Below, piece by piece: positions 35,111 to 64,000 of a DNA stretch of 64,000 nt (the first letter of the stretch is position 1; each line of letters opens with the position of its first letter). A program made the translations under genes and the position numbers. Where the stretch lies: positions 346,001 through 410,000 of the forward strand of contig JAJTWR010000359.1 of NCBI GenBank assembly GCA_021613335.1, given 5' to 3'. Source of the stretch: Whitmania pigra. Lineage: Eukaryota; Annelida; Clitellata; Hirudinida; Haemopidae. Under the pieces are notes generated by a model, which saw only the letters and a program-made list of their open reading frames with translations, made no database searches and had not been told where the DNA came from.

Positions 35111-35536
35111 TGTTCATTTTTGTTATTAATATCATTTATTGTTCATTATTTTTATTTTTTATTATTAATGAGACGGCTTGAAATAGACAAAAAAAGATTT
35201 TTAATGCCAATCTGTCGATATGATTGATGGCAGTTGTTTGTGCAATAACTAAGGAGATGTTCAATAAATTGATGATGATGATGACGATGATGACGATGAT
35301 GACGATGACGATGATGATGACTGGGCTGATTAAGGGAATGATGACGAGAACAACCAGACAGGTCGAAGACATTAAAAGACATCCCATTGAAGATGCATAT
35401 TTATCTTCCTCCTCCAATAGGAACACGTCACGTGATCACTTCCTAGATTTCCACGTCAATAGGAAGGTCACATGATCCCTTTATTCCTCAGTTGTGACGT
35501 CAAATTTATGCCCCTTGAGTCCTTCTCTTTATGGGT
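35111..35536. other. Non-coding; GAT/GAC run and a CRE/E-box/CCAAT cluster
   Basis: GAT/GAC run at 35270-35318. Between 35417 and 35505 there are CCAATAGG, CACGTGATC, a second CAATAGG, GGTCACATGATC and a palindromic TGACGTCA. The spacing resembles a regulatory region but no transcript can be tied to it. Confidence 0.35.
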
Positions 35537-35733
35537 CTATGGATGGATGGATGGATGGATTGATGGATGGATGGATGGATGGATGGATGGATGGATGGAT
35601 GGATGGATGGATGGATGGATGGATGGATGGATGGATGGATGGATGGATGGATGGATGGATGGATGGATGGATGGATGGATGGATGGATGGATGGATGGAT
35701 GGATGGATGGATGATGGATGGATGGATGGATGG
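35537..35733. repeat. (GGAT)n tetranucleotide array
   Basis: About 49 copies of TGGA/GGAT with one TTGA and one three-base unit; ORFs of WMDG or PSIH repeats across it are artefacts. Confidence 0.97.
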
Positions 35734-36609
35734 AGTGTTTTCGTTATAGTAATGATTATCAGCACGCGTTAAGGAAATATTCATAAAATACAATGCGATT
35801 TTGGACAAAGTGACTTGAATGAATAAAAGTTGATGTAAATTTCATTGTGCATCACACAAGGACATCAATTTCTTTCTAACTCCTTTTCCCATAATTTTTC
35901 AAAACATCTTCCGACAGTTATTACCTTCGTCTGGGTTTTCAGCCATACATTCTTCCAAGCATCTTTACACCCCTTTGCATCTATTCATAAGACCTCCCAT
36001 CCATCCATCCATTCAATCATCCATCCAAAAATCCATCCAGCTTACTTTATCGATTGGCAGAAGATATGATTACCAGCTTGTATGCAGTGAATGATGCAAG
36101 GACATGAATTCATCAATGGGAGATTACTATTAGCTCATGAAGTTTATGAGGGCAGAGTTACTTTATTACTTTATTACTTCGTTACTTTCTTAAATCTAGT
36201 ACTTGCGATACTTTTACTTCCCATTAAGCGTCGTTCAACAATTATGACAATGTGAAACGGAAAATCATCATCATCATCATCATCATTGTTTTCTCTTGAG
36301 TTATTTTTTCAGTTGATTTTTAGAAAAAAAGGTGGAAGGAAATTTAAAACTCCGAAAAATAATTGAACGTTTTGAAACAATTTCCGACATTTGATACTTT
36401 TGTTATATTCATTTGAACTCAAATACATGAATACATATTCATTATGTTGATAAGAATGGTAATTCGGTACAAAGATGTAAACGGATCATGAATATGAATA
36501 TGAATTTATTGAATGTAAAATGCTTTTAATATTGAAATACATTATATAAGTCCCAATCATCTTAGTTACGCAACGGACATTCATGTAATAAATAAATGAT
36601 TTGTACTAC
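35734..36609. other. Non-coding, nothing recognised
   Basis: AT-rich with small CATC runs (about 35998-36040). Confidence 0.5.
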
Positions 36610-36662
36610 TACTAATAATAATAACTAATTTATAAGGCGCCATATGCATATCATCAGCCTAA
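36610..36662 (-). mobile_element. LINE/SINE 3' tail scrap
   Basis: AATAATAATAACTAATTTAT followed by AAGGCGCCATATGCATATCA matches the 3' ends at 696-736 and 10768-10830 in the same orientation. Confidence 0.55.
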
Positions 36663-36874
36663 AGTATAATAATAAGCATTAAGTATAGTAATAGGAATAA
36701 CGTAATAACTTAAATTAATAAAGGTTAATTAAAAGTTCACTAAAGTAGTTGACTCTGATTTTTGCAAATCCATCTGTAGATGATGTCCACACTCGCTGGA
36801 TTGCTAAGCATGGAACTCATCTCAGATAGATTTGTCTTCAGTCTAATTTCTTCCCTCGGGACAGACTGGGTCGA

Positions 36875-37050
36875 AGCTTGTTGTTGTTGTTGTTCTTGTT
36901 GTTGTTGTTGTTTTATTGACGTCCCTTGCATAGCTACGTGATTAGGATGGTGCTCCCGCAACGGGACTCAAATTCGTGTGCAATTCAAAGTATTGTGAGA
37001 GGCGAAGTTTTAACCATAAGGCCATGTGGACGCACACGATTGGTCCGAAG
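36875..37050 (-). mobile_element. Second tRNA-derived SINE with (CAA)n tail
   Basis: On minus, GGCCTTATGGTTAAAACTTC resembles a tRNA A box and, about 40 bases later, GAATTTGAGTCCCGTTGCGG a B box, followed by GGGAGCACC, a short unique part and (CAA)n (36879-36910). The tRNA-like head (about 37045-36950) is well preserved. It is distinct from the SINE at 696-872. Confidence 0.6.
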
Positions 37051-37984
37051 CTTTATGGATGTGATTATTCATGTGATTATTCATGGACCGAAGCGATCAA
37101 CAGCGCTCTTTTACTTTTAGTCTTATTTATTTATTTATTTATTTGATTATAGTTCTTTGCATAACTGAGATGATTTGGACTTACTTTTAGTCAGAACGGC
37201 ACTTCTATTTATTTATTTATTTAATTATTTAATTAAAGTCCATAACTAGGGTGATGTGGACTGCCCCATAACTTCCTTAAAAATCGCTACATATAAGTGA
37301 GATGTTATACATACGTACGTACTCGTAAAATATCAAAAGAGCAGTTTAGGGCCTCTTGAAAACCATGGGCACATCCTCACTCACATACCCAACAAAACTT
37401 GAAATTGTTGATAGTTACTCAGTAAAAACGCACTTTATGCAAATATCATCATTACGAAGACCAAAAAGAGTTTAAAAAAATTTAATCTCTTTAGGATCAC
37501 TCTCTCGAAGACTTGTACTTTTTAATAAATATTGAAATATGTTTATTGAAAGTTTACGACGGGCAGTTAATTTAAAGTCAATTACTTTAAAGTCACTTAA
37601 TTTGAAGGACATCTTCCAAGGGGAAAATGTTTCTTAACTCTGAAATATTTATATTTCCTCGAATGCTTTTTCGGGACGTTAAATGAACTGTCTGGCATTG
37701 AATTCATAACTCGTTTGAGGCTGTTTGTTGAATGAAGTTCGTTGATGATTTTTAAAGCCAATGTCATTTTACATCACTGAGAGTTGTTATTCAAGTAAAA
37801 TCACTTGAAAAGAATTTTTTGTAATTAATATAGTTTTTAGATAATTCACAAATTTCACGATTTTTATTTACATTTATATAAATTTACTGCAATTGTGTGG
37901 TTGAACTTCTGAATTTTTGTTTTTATTCATCCGATTTCTTGAATGCCTTGTGTAACCGGATAGGATGTGAGGCAGAGTTTAATC
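37051..37984. other. Non-coding; TTTA runs
   Basis: TTTA microsatellites at 37123-37143 and 37206-37225; otherwise nothing recognised. Confidence 0.5.
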
Positions 37985-38075
37985 GATCCACCATTTATAT
38001 AGCGCCACTATCAGACGACGCTCCCTGGCAGTGCAAGCTGGGTTGCGAACTCGACACATTACGACTGCTGCGAAA
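37985..38075 (-). mobile_element. Partial copy of SINE family 1
   Basis: Shares CCATTTATATAGCGC, GGCAGTGCA-GCTGGGTT and CGACACATTACGACTG with 750-830. The A-box end is missing. Confidence 0.7.
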
Positions 38076-39762
38076 TTACTGTAACAAAACATATCAAAAT
38101 TATTGTAACAAATAATTATGTATAAACATAAATTTTATAAACACAAAATATATAAACAGCCACAGATTAAAACATGTTTATCAGTGTTTTAATCATTTAG
38201 AAAATAACTAAGTGACTTACATGTGCAATTCACACATCCATGTGCAGTTTGAACATCACGCACTATTTTAATGTATTTTGTTACATATATGATATTTGTT
38301 ATATTTAATATATTTGTTCGGAAACCTGAATGTTACAGTACATCAATAACTTATAAAAAAAACTTAACAATCATCATCAATATCGTCGTCAAAATTATCA
38401 TCATCGTCATCATAACAGTAGTTTTCATAAAACTTGAGTTATGGGAATCCTCATGAAGAATACAAATTAAATCAAATAAGAATTTCCTTTTCGACCCTCT
38501 CGATAATCAGAGTTTGTTGGAAGCACAACAACAACAACAAAACGAAATCTTGTGCATTGACAGAAGTCGATGGTAAAATTAATTAAAATCTGAACAAAAC
38601 ATGGTACACTTTGGTGAGGAATTTCAGTTATTTTGTTAATCGAGAATAAATAAAAGGATACTATAAATAAAATGTGCCTGTTTATAAGAATATCGTAATG
38701 CTAATGCTCAATAAATGGGAACTTCGTTAATGAGATTTGCCCAAATTTCTTGTTGATGTCATTAATTTTCTATGGCATCCACGTTGCTTATGAATATTAT
38801 GTTTATGGTGATCATGATGATAATGCTGTTTATAGATATGTTGTGTAGAAACGTGATCTCACTGCTGAAACAATTTCTGAAGAACTGATCATCCTGGATT
38901 TAACAGCAATAAAGTTTTATAACTTTAATACTTGCTTATTTTACATGCGCCTAAGATGCATCAAAGAGTCGAAAGAGTAGGAACTATCGAACATTACAGA
39001 TTTACATCACAATATTACAGTGTTACATTACAATATTACATCGCAATATTAGAGTGTTAAATTACAATATTACAGTATTATATTTCAATATTACAGTGTT
39101 ACCTTGCAACGTTACAATTACAATGAGGCTCCCTTGCGAGTTCAAATCCTAACCTCTCGTAATAGTTTCCTTAACTAATGCTGAAATATAGCCTACATAT
39201 TGCAATACATTGCTAAATTAAGTGTTGCAATTACAGCATTGTGCTAATCTTTAAAATTTCAAATCGTGAATTTTTCCAAAAACAAAACAGAAACGACAGC
39301 AATTCATTTAATTTTAATTCGTTTTGAAGTATTGAAGTATTGAAGTATTGAAGTATTAACAAAGCAACAATTTATGAAGATTTACCAAAAATGTTAGAAA
39401 AAATTTAAAAACTCGAAACAAAACCAAGTTAAAGTCACAAAGTCACAAACCGGATTCTAAATCTAACGGGAGTTTTTGACTCGAGTTTCGCGGGGAGATT
39501 AAAAAATATTATTGTCGCAATAAAATTTTATGCTTGAATTTGAAAATATTTAAAAAGGGAGACACTTAAAACTGAGCCGTGTTTAGTCATATGATTCATT
39601 TTGGTTCCTTTTGGAATGAGATTACATTGCATTCCACTTTTGAGTCTTCTTAGCAAATATGGAATGATAAAATCTAACCAAATGATCCATCCAAACAAAA
39701 TTTACATATAACATTTCAATGTAATATTTACTTACAACATTTACAAATAACATTTACATGCT
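38076..39762. other. Non-coding; degenerate ATTACA repeats at 38990-39120
   Basis: A B-box-like GCGAGTTCAAATCCTAACC at about 39137 hints at a SINE scrap; nothing else recognised. Confidence 0.4.
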
Positions 39763-39771
39763 CCTAAGACT

Positions 39772-40843
39772 GGCACCCCGTCATAACAGCCCGGCGACAG
39801 AATAGCCCCGACAAAACAGCCCCGTCAAAACAGCCCGGCGTCAAAATAGCTCAAGACAAAACAGCCCCGACAAAACCGCCCCGACAAAACAGCCCCGTCG
39901 AAACAGCCCGGCGTCAAAATAGCCCAGGACGGAAAAATCCGGTCAAAATGGCCCAGTCAAAATAGCCCCGACAAAATAGCCCGGCGACAAAATAGCCCAG
40001 GACAAAACAACCCGGCGACAAAATAGCCCCGTCAAAACAGCCCTGTCACCAGGGTCGGACTGGCTTAAAAAACCGGCCCGGGAACTTTTATTTAACTCTT
40101 ACTTTGATCAACTTAAACATAAGAAACACTAGAGTCTAAAATTTCTATACACTATTAACTATTATAACAGCTTTTTCATCGTTTCACTAGTCGATGCTAA
40201 AACATCAATGATTTCATTGTTATTGATTCTTGGAAAAGAGTCTTTCTCACAAGACATCAGCATGAATGATCGTAGAATTGACTGGTTCAGAAAATTTCTT
40301 AATCTGTTCAAAACGTATTTCAATTTTGAAAAGGACCCCTCACAAGCAACTTGTGATCAGGATAATGTCAACACAAATTTGTAAGCCAGATACAAATTTG
40401 AATAAGCAAGACTATGCAAATTAAACTTCTGGAGAACAATAATAACAACAAACAATACTCAAAACGATCAAAGCATTCAAGCCACTAATTTCGAATTAAA
40501 TTTTGATTCAGTTTCACAACATTTTAAAAAAATACTTTGACATGGAGTTATCATGGGGCTATTTTGACGGGGCTATTATGCCGCCGAGCTATTTTGTCGC
40601 CGGGTTGTTTTGTCCTGGGCTATGTTGTCGCCGGGCTATTTTGTCGGGGCTATTTTGACGGGGCCATTTTGACGGGATTTTTCCGTCCTGGGCTATTTTG
40701 ACGCCGGGCTGTTTCGACGGGGCTGTTTTGTCGGGGCGGTTTTGTCGGGGCTGTTTTGTCTTGAGCTATTTTGACGCCGTGCTATTTTGACGGGGCTGTT
40801 TTGTCGGGGCTATTCTGTCGCCGGGCTGTTATGACGGGTCACC
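39772..40843. mobile_element. Foldback element, copy 3 (1,072 bp), carrying a hAT fragment
   Basis: Two arms of about 280 bp (39772-40050 and about 40553-40843) are near-perfect inverted copies, each made of repeated words such as ACAGCCCCGACAAAAC and GGCGTCAAAATAGCCC. The outer ends are GGCACCCCGTCATAACAGCC and, inverted, GGTGACCCGTCATAACAGCC. A perfect 9-bp direct repeat CCTAAGACT flanks it (39763-39771 and 40844-40852). The roughly 500-bp centre holds the end of a hAT transposon (next entry). The arms are much more GC-rich than surrounding DNA. Confidence 0.92.
40048..40420 (-). pseudogene. hAT transposase C-terminal fragment inside the foldback element
   Basis: On minus, translation near 40355-40165 reads SQVACEGSFSKLKYVLNRLR, then NFLNQSILRSFMLMSCEKD and INNNEIIDVL. 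This matches the hAT dimerisation domain (ACERSFSKLKLIKN.LRS.M.QERL..L..LS.E). The outer end of the same element is visible as CACCAGGGTCGGACTGGC at 40047-40064, a hAT-type CAGGGTCGGACTGG terminus. The rest of the transposase is missing; the other arm of the foldback follows directly. Confidence 0.8.
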
Positions 40844-40852
40844 CCTAAGACT

Positions 40853-42660
40853 AATGTTGCATCAAGAGAGATGTCTCAAGTTGCTGAAGCCTCATCATAA
40901 GGAGAAACATTTGGAAATCCCAAAAACCAATAATATTTAAACTCATCATGTCACCAGGTTTACTCAGAAAACAGGGATGGTGGAATAATGGCTGGCAGCG
41001 TAAAGAAGGAAGGCATTTAATTTCAGATGCGTGACTTGGAAATACATGGAACAAACTGCTGGTGGTTTAACAGCTACTTAAATATTCATGATGTTTATGT
41101 TCACGTTTTTGCAACTAAGTAATATTCTAAGTATTTTAAATAAATAATTATATAATTAATATTTTAGCATTTGTAAGAATTATTTCAGCAATTAAGTTCC
41201 AATTAATTTACACATTTTATGAACTTTTTTTGGCAAAACGTATTTGTATTGGAAGTGATACTCTATCTAAAATGATATATATTAATATTAATACATCTAT
41301 GATATATAGTCGTTACAAAATATTACATATAATAAATATATAATAAATTTTTGTAAATTTAATATTGTCCATAAACACTGAAAAAATAATGAATATATAA
41401 TAATTTCAATAAATTTAATAAATGTAATATTGTCAATATACACTGAAAAGAAGTTCAAAGGTTCAAAAATTAAGAAACGTCACCAATGACAAGTGACCTG
41501 AGCAAAGCAGTTGCAACATGGCACAATGAAGTCTTAAATATCGCTCACAGTGACAACCTTTCCAGCAATTTCGCTGATAGCACCCTACTGACCGAGGTTC
41601 ATCCGCCAATTTTAACAACCTTCGTGGAACTATTTTTCTTCCGCGCACTGATGCATGGATGTAATTCGATGGTTGACGTGTTTATTTTCCAGAAATTCAA
41701 GACAATAGTTGCGAATTAATAGGAACACTTTGTTTAACGTATTCCTATTATTAAATATTTAAATAACGTGGTTGTTAAATTTTACTTATGTAATATGTTA
41801 GCAATTTTAATGGCCTAATAAATAATAACAATAAAGTAATACTAATTAATTTAGTAAAATTATTATCATAATATATAATATATAAATATATGATATTAAA
41901 TATTTTAATGTTTAGTAGTTTTAATTTTATTTTATTGTAATTATTATATTATATATATAATTATTATAATATTAATAATTAATATAATATCTATTTTCTT
42001 ATAATTTTTTATATTAATATTACCGTACTATAATTATCATGAATATTATTATTATTAATATTTTTGTTAATAATATTATTATTCAATATTAATACTATTT
42101 TCATGCGAACAGTTAACTTTATGTTGAAAAGGTTCGGAAAATAATTAAATTCTTCCTTCGAAAATGATGATTACTGATCGTTGCCACTTCTATTTTTGTG
42201 GATTTTCATGATTTTTCTTCTTAATCATGTTTAACTGTTTTAAATGTTTTAATGCTCCTTTAATCATTAGGAAGAAGTTATTGCAGAGTTTATTGTCAAC
42301 ATTTGAACGCATTTGTTGACATATGTTTTGTATTAACTCATTTTTGTAATTAATTTATAAATTCTAATTAAATCTTGATTGTGTAGCGATATTATGTTTT
42401 ATTAAGGCTTATTGAAATAAATTTTTGTGATTTTTTAATTCAACTCTGAAAAAGCTAGCACATGATTCCATAAAATCATGGAATAAATAGCAAATAATAG
42501 CATAAAAGATCTAAAACATATGAACAAATAAATTATTAAAAATAATATAATAAATAAAATAAATATTAAATGCTCCCAGTCACTTTGTTTGAGAAAATTG
42601 ATGAATTGCAAAATCAATGTCATTTCAAAACTCTGAAGAACTGAGAAGAGGAATAATAAA
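40853..42660. other. Non-coding, very AT-rich
   Basis: A 78-codon plus ORF at 41486-41719 has no recognisable domain and no supporting signal. 41250-42400 is AT-rich with TA/ATT-rich sequence. Confidence 0.45.
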
Positions 42661-42666
42661 AATAAA

Positions 42667-43080
42667 AACAACAACAACAACAACAATAATAATAATAATA
42701 ATATTTTTAAATTATAATAATAATAATAATATTTTTATTACTAATAATAGTAACAATAACAAACGGAATGCTGAAGAAGAATTCATCTCCTCTTCCATGT
42801 TGTACACACGTGTGGTTCAGAAGGTGGCATCAACACAGAATTCCAATCAAAATATTTCATTCAATTTCTCACTAAATTATTTTTACGAAAGCTGGCAAAT
42901 GGGATGCTGTACGAGATTAACAATAAAAGCAACAACAATAATAACAACAGTAATAGCAACAACAATAATAGCAACAACAACAATAATAGCAACTGCAATA
43001 ATAACCACAATAATAACTACAATAACAGCTCTTATAATAACAGCATCTACAACTATACAACAATTATAATAATAACCATA
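42667..43080. repeat. AAC/AAT trinucleotide arrays
   Basis: Two arrays (42667-42765 and 42928-43080) of AAC, AAT and GCA triplets separated by a short unique block. Confidence 0.85.
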
Positions 43081-44276
43081 ATAAAAACTTTGAATGTAAC
43101 AATATAATATACAATAATGTAGCAAAAACAAATATAACAAAATAATTTTTATTGTTACATTTTTGGTCCTTCCTCATCTACCCAGTTTATTTCAGAGTAA
43201 ACTTTTTGAAACTTTGTGAATTTATAATAGCTACTTAAAAATAAACATTTTAAAATATAGTTAATAAAACTACACTTCTATAACTATATTCTATAAATTT
43301 ATTGAATAATATATAATAGCTACTTCAAAATAAAAATTTTAAAATGTAGTTAATAAAATAATTTTAATGAAAAATGCGAACAACTTGTTTCGAAAATAAA
43401 TTCTTGTGACTTGTTGATTAAGATGAAATTGAGACATGACTTCATAATTTAATTTAGATAATCCACAATCTTCAGCAAAATATCCACAAACACACGTCCT
43501 CTTTGTTGTGTTATTACATCCAAGTTAATAAAAATATTATTAAAATAATTATGTGATGCACATTTATAATTAATTATTAATATTTATTATTATGAATGAT
43601 GACAATTTTCCGTAGCTGTTATGCTATGACATATTCATGCCCATCACACGCTCAATTTCGCAAATGAGGCCATTTCAATACGTTTTCATAATATTTACTT
43701 TTAAGTTTAAATAACAAATACTTGTATTTCATTTGAAATTAAAAACATTAAAATAATAATAATAAATATTTAAAACAATAATTAATATTAAATATTTAAA
43801 ATAACAAAATAATAATAAATATTTTAAAAAAGAAAAAAATAATAAATATTTAAAACGAAATTTGAGAAATTAAACGTTGCACTCCTCCATGTCATCCTTG
43901 ATACGCTTGAATGACTTTCTTGATTTATTCGCAGTCCACGTGATCAATGATGATGAAACGTACATGGACAAGTTCAATAAATTATGATTAACTATATCAT
44001 TCATTCATAATAATTATGATAAAAATTATTTATAAATGATATTACTATATTTATCAAACTACATTTAATTATCTTTAGTTGTGATGATAATTATTTATAA
44101 TTATAATTCACTTAAAATTAATATTATATTTTATTTTAATTAAATTCCAATTAAAACACAAATTATAAATTAATCTGAATGAAATGGAGCTCTATTGGTG
44201 TAATTAATTCTAAGTCATATCTTCGAGTTTAATTAAGCTTTCAGTTGACTGGGACTGTTTATGTCGATAAAATAAA
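43081..44276. other. Non-coding, AT-rich
   Basis: No gene recognised. A possible acceptor (TTCTTGATTTATTCGCAG, ending at 43935) has no convincing exon after it. Confidence 0.45.
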
Positions 44277-44500
44277 TAATGATATTCATGTTTATGTTGT
44301 TATTGATTATTTTATAATAAATAATGATATTCATGTTTATGTTGTTATTGATTATTTTATAATAAATAATGATTTTCATGTTTATGTTGTTATTAAATAT
44401 TTTATAATAAATAATGATATTCATGTTTATGTTGTTATTAAATATTTTATAATAAATAATGATATTCATGTTTATGTTGTTATTGATTATTTTATGCTCA
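44277..44500. repeat. 45-bp minisatellite, 5 copies
   Basis: The unit contains TGATATTCATGTTTATGTTG; length 45 keeps a 15-residue periodic ORF open on both strands, an artefact. Confidence 0.92.
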
Positions 44501-44916
44501 CATTATAGCTGACAGACAATTTTATGACATGAAAATGACTCTGTTTCCTTGACAGTGACTTAATCATATCCTCTCAGGGTAATTGTGGCGAAGACAGCGA
44601 CGACGATGACAATAACGATGAGACGATGATGATGATTTTGATGAAGATGACGTTGACGACGATGATGATAATGATATTAGCTTTCAAGTTTTACTAGAAT
44701 TTCCAAAATGACTTAAAATTTTCCTCATTTTTTTTTAAATTCAATTTTATTTATTCCTTCAAATATTCCGACAAACAAACACGACTTCATTTCAATTGCC
44801 GGAAAAGGTTTTGAATTGAAACTCAAAATTAACTAAATTTGTGAAAACGAAACCAATTAAATTTCCATTAAATGACGTCACAATGCAGTGTTGCCATGAC
44901 AAGTTGACTCAACCTT

Positions 44917-63780
<18,864 letters not shown>

Positions 63781-63796
63781 ATGAGAGTTCAGCACG

Positions 63797-63802
63797 AATA
63801 AA
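63797..63802 (+). terminator. Poly(A) signal of the membrane protein gene
   Basis: AATAAA, 17 nt after the TAA stop at 63778-63780. Confidence 0.6.
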
Positions 63803-64000
63803 ACTAATAAAGTTCAATTTCCACTCAAACATTTCGAAATAATCTAAGATTTGTTTTTATATTTATTCCGGGAATTACACGGTGGCCATTCACACTAAAA
63901 CACACAATAAAATCACAATAAAAACACTTTTATTTCAAATAATTTATAATTTAACTCTCAAATAAAATAAAATAGAATAAAATATAGCTTATTTATAGCA

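Noticed and set aside
41486..41719. 78-codon plus ORF starting MTSDLSKAVATW
   Set aside because: No domain, splice partner or poly(A) signal; an ORF of this length is expected by chance.

Overview
The window is AT-rich nuclear DNA of an invertebrate animal. Supporting signs are spliced genes with GT/AG introns, animal domain architectures (an immunoglobulin exon with 1-1 phase, and a fucolectin-like F5/8C domain joined to a PAN/apple domain), two genes for the ciliary protein DRC10, a TFIIE-beta gene, and an animal-type mix of hAT, R2/R4-type, LINE, SINE and LTR elements. A spiralian such as an annelid is my guess; the sequence alone does not fix the phylum.

Layout. 1-4.7 kb: a dead ZBED-type hAT transposon with a SINE nested inside it, then an orphan Ig-domain exon. 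4.7-22.2 kb, the gene-bearing part: DRC10-like gene A (minus), a decayed 5' duplicate of a lectin gene, TFIIE-beta (minus), the intact lectin/PAN gene (plus, three exons), an LTR-retrotransposon remnant with a hAT element nested in it, and DRC10-like gene B (minus). Three copies of a terminal-inverted-repeat (foldback) family occur in the window, two of them here. 22-44.9 kb: no gene recognised. It holds a degraded R2/R4-type retroelement, long TTA, GAT/GAC and GGAT arrays, several minisatellites, a LINE relic, a solo LTR, SINE pieces, and the largest foldback element, which carries the end of a hAT transposase gene.

44.9-63.8 kb: one unrecognised plus-strand gene, which I pieced together by splice phase (about 847 aa; signal peptide, large ectodomain, two predicted membrane helices near the C-terminus). 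Its introns hold a young LTR element with a single SAP-domain ORF, a nearly complete R2/R4-type retrotransposon flanked by TTA repeats, and many satellite arrays, one with a 462-bp higher-order period.

The recognised host genes (cilia, basal transcription, secreted lectin, a membrane protein) have no obvious common pathway. The main interest is the mobile DNA: the foldback family with 9-bp target duplications, one insertion of which can be checked against a related uninterrupted sequence inside the window; the retroelements abutting TTA arrays; and the SAP-ORF LTR element with nearly identical LTRs. Most long ORFs elsewhere (poly-Asp, poly-Ser, poly-His, Ile/Tyr/Leu runs) are translations of simple repeats and are not annotated as genes.
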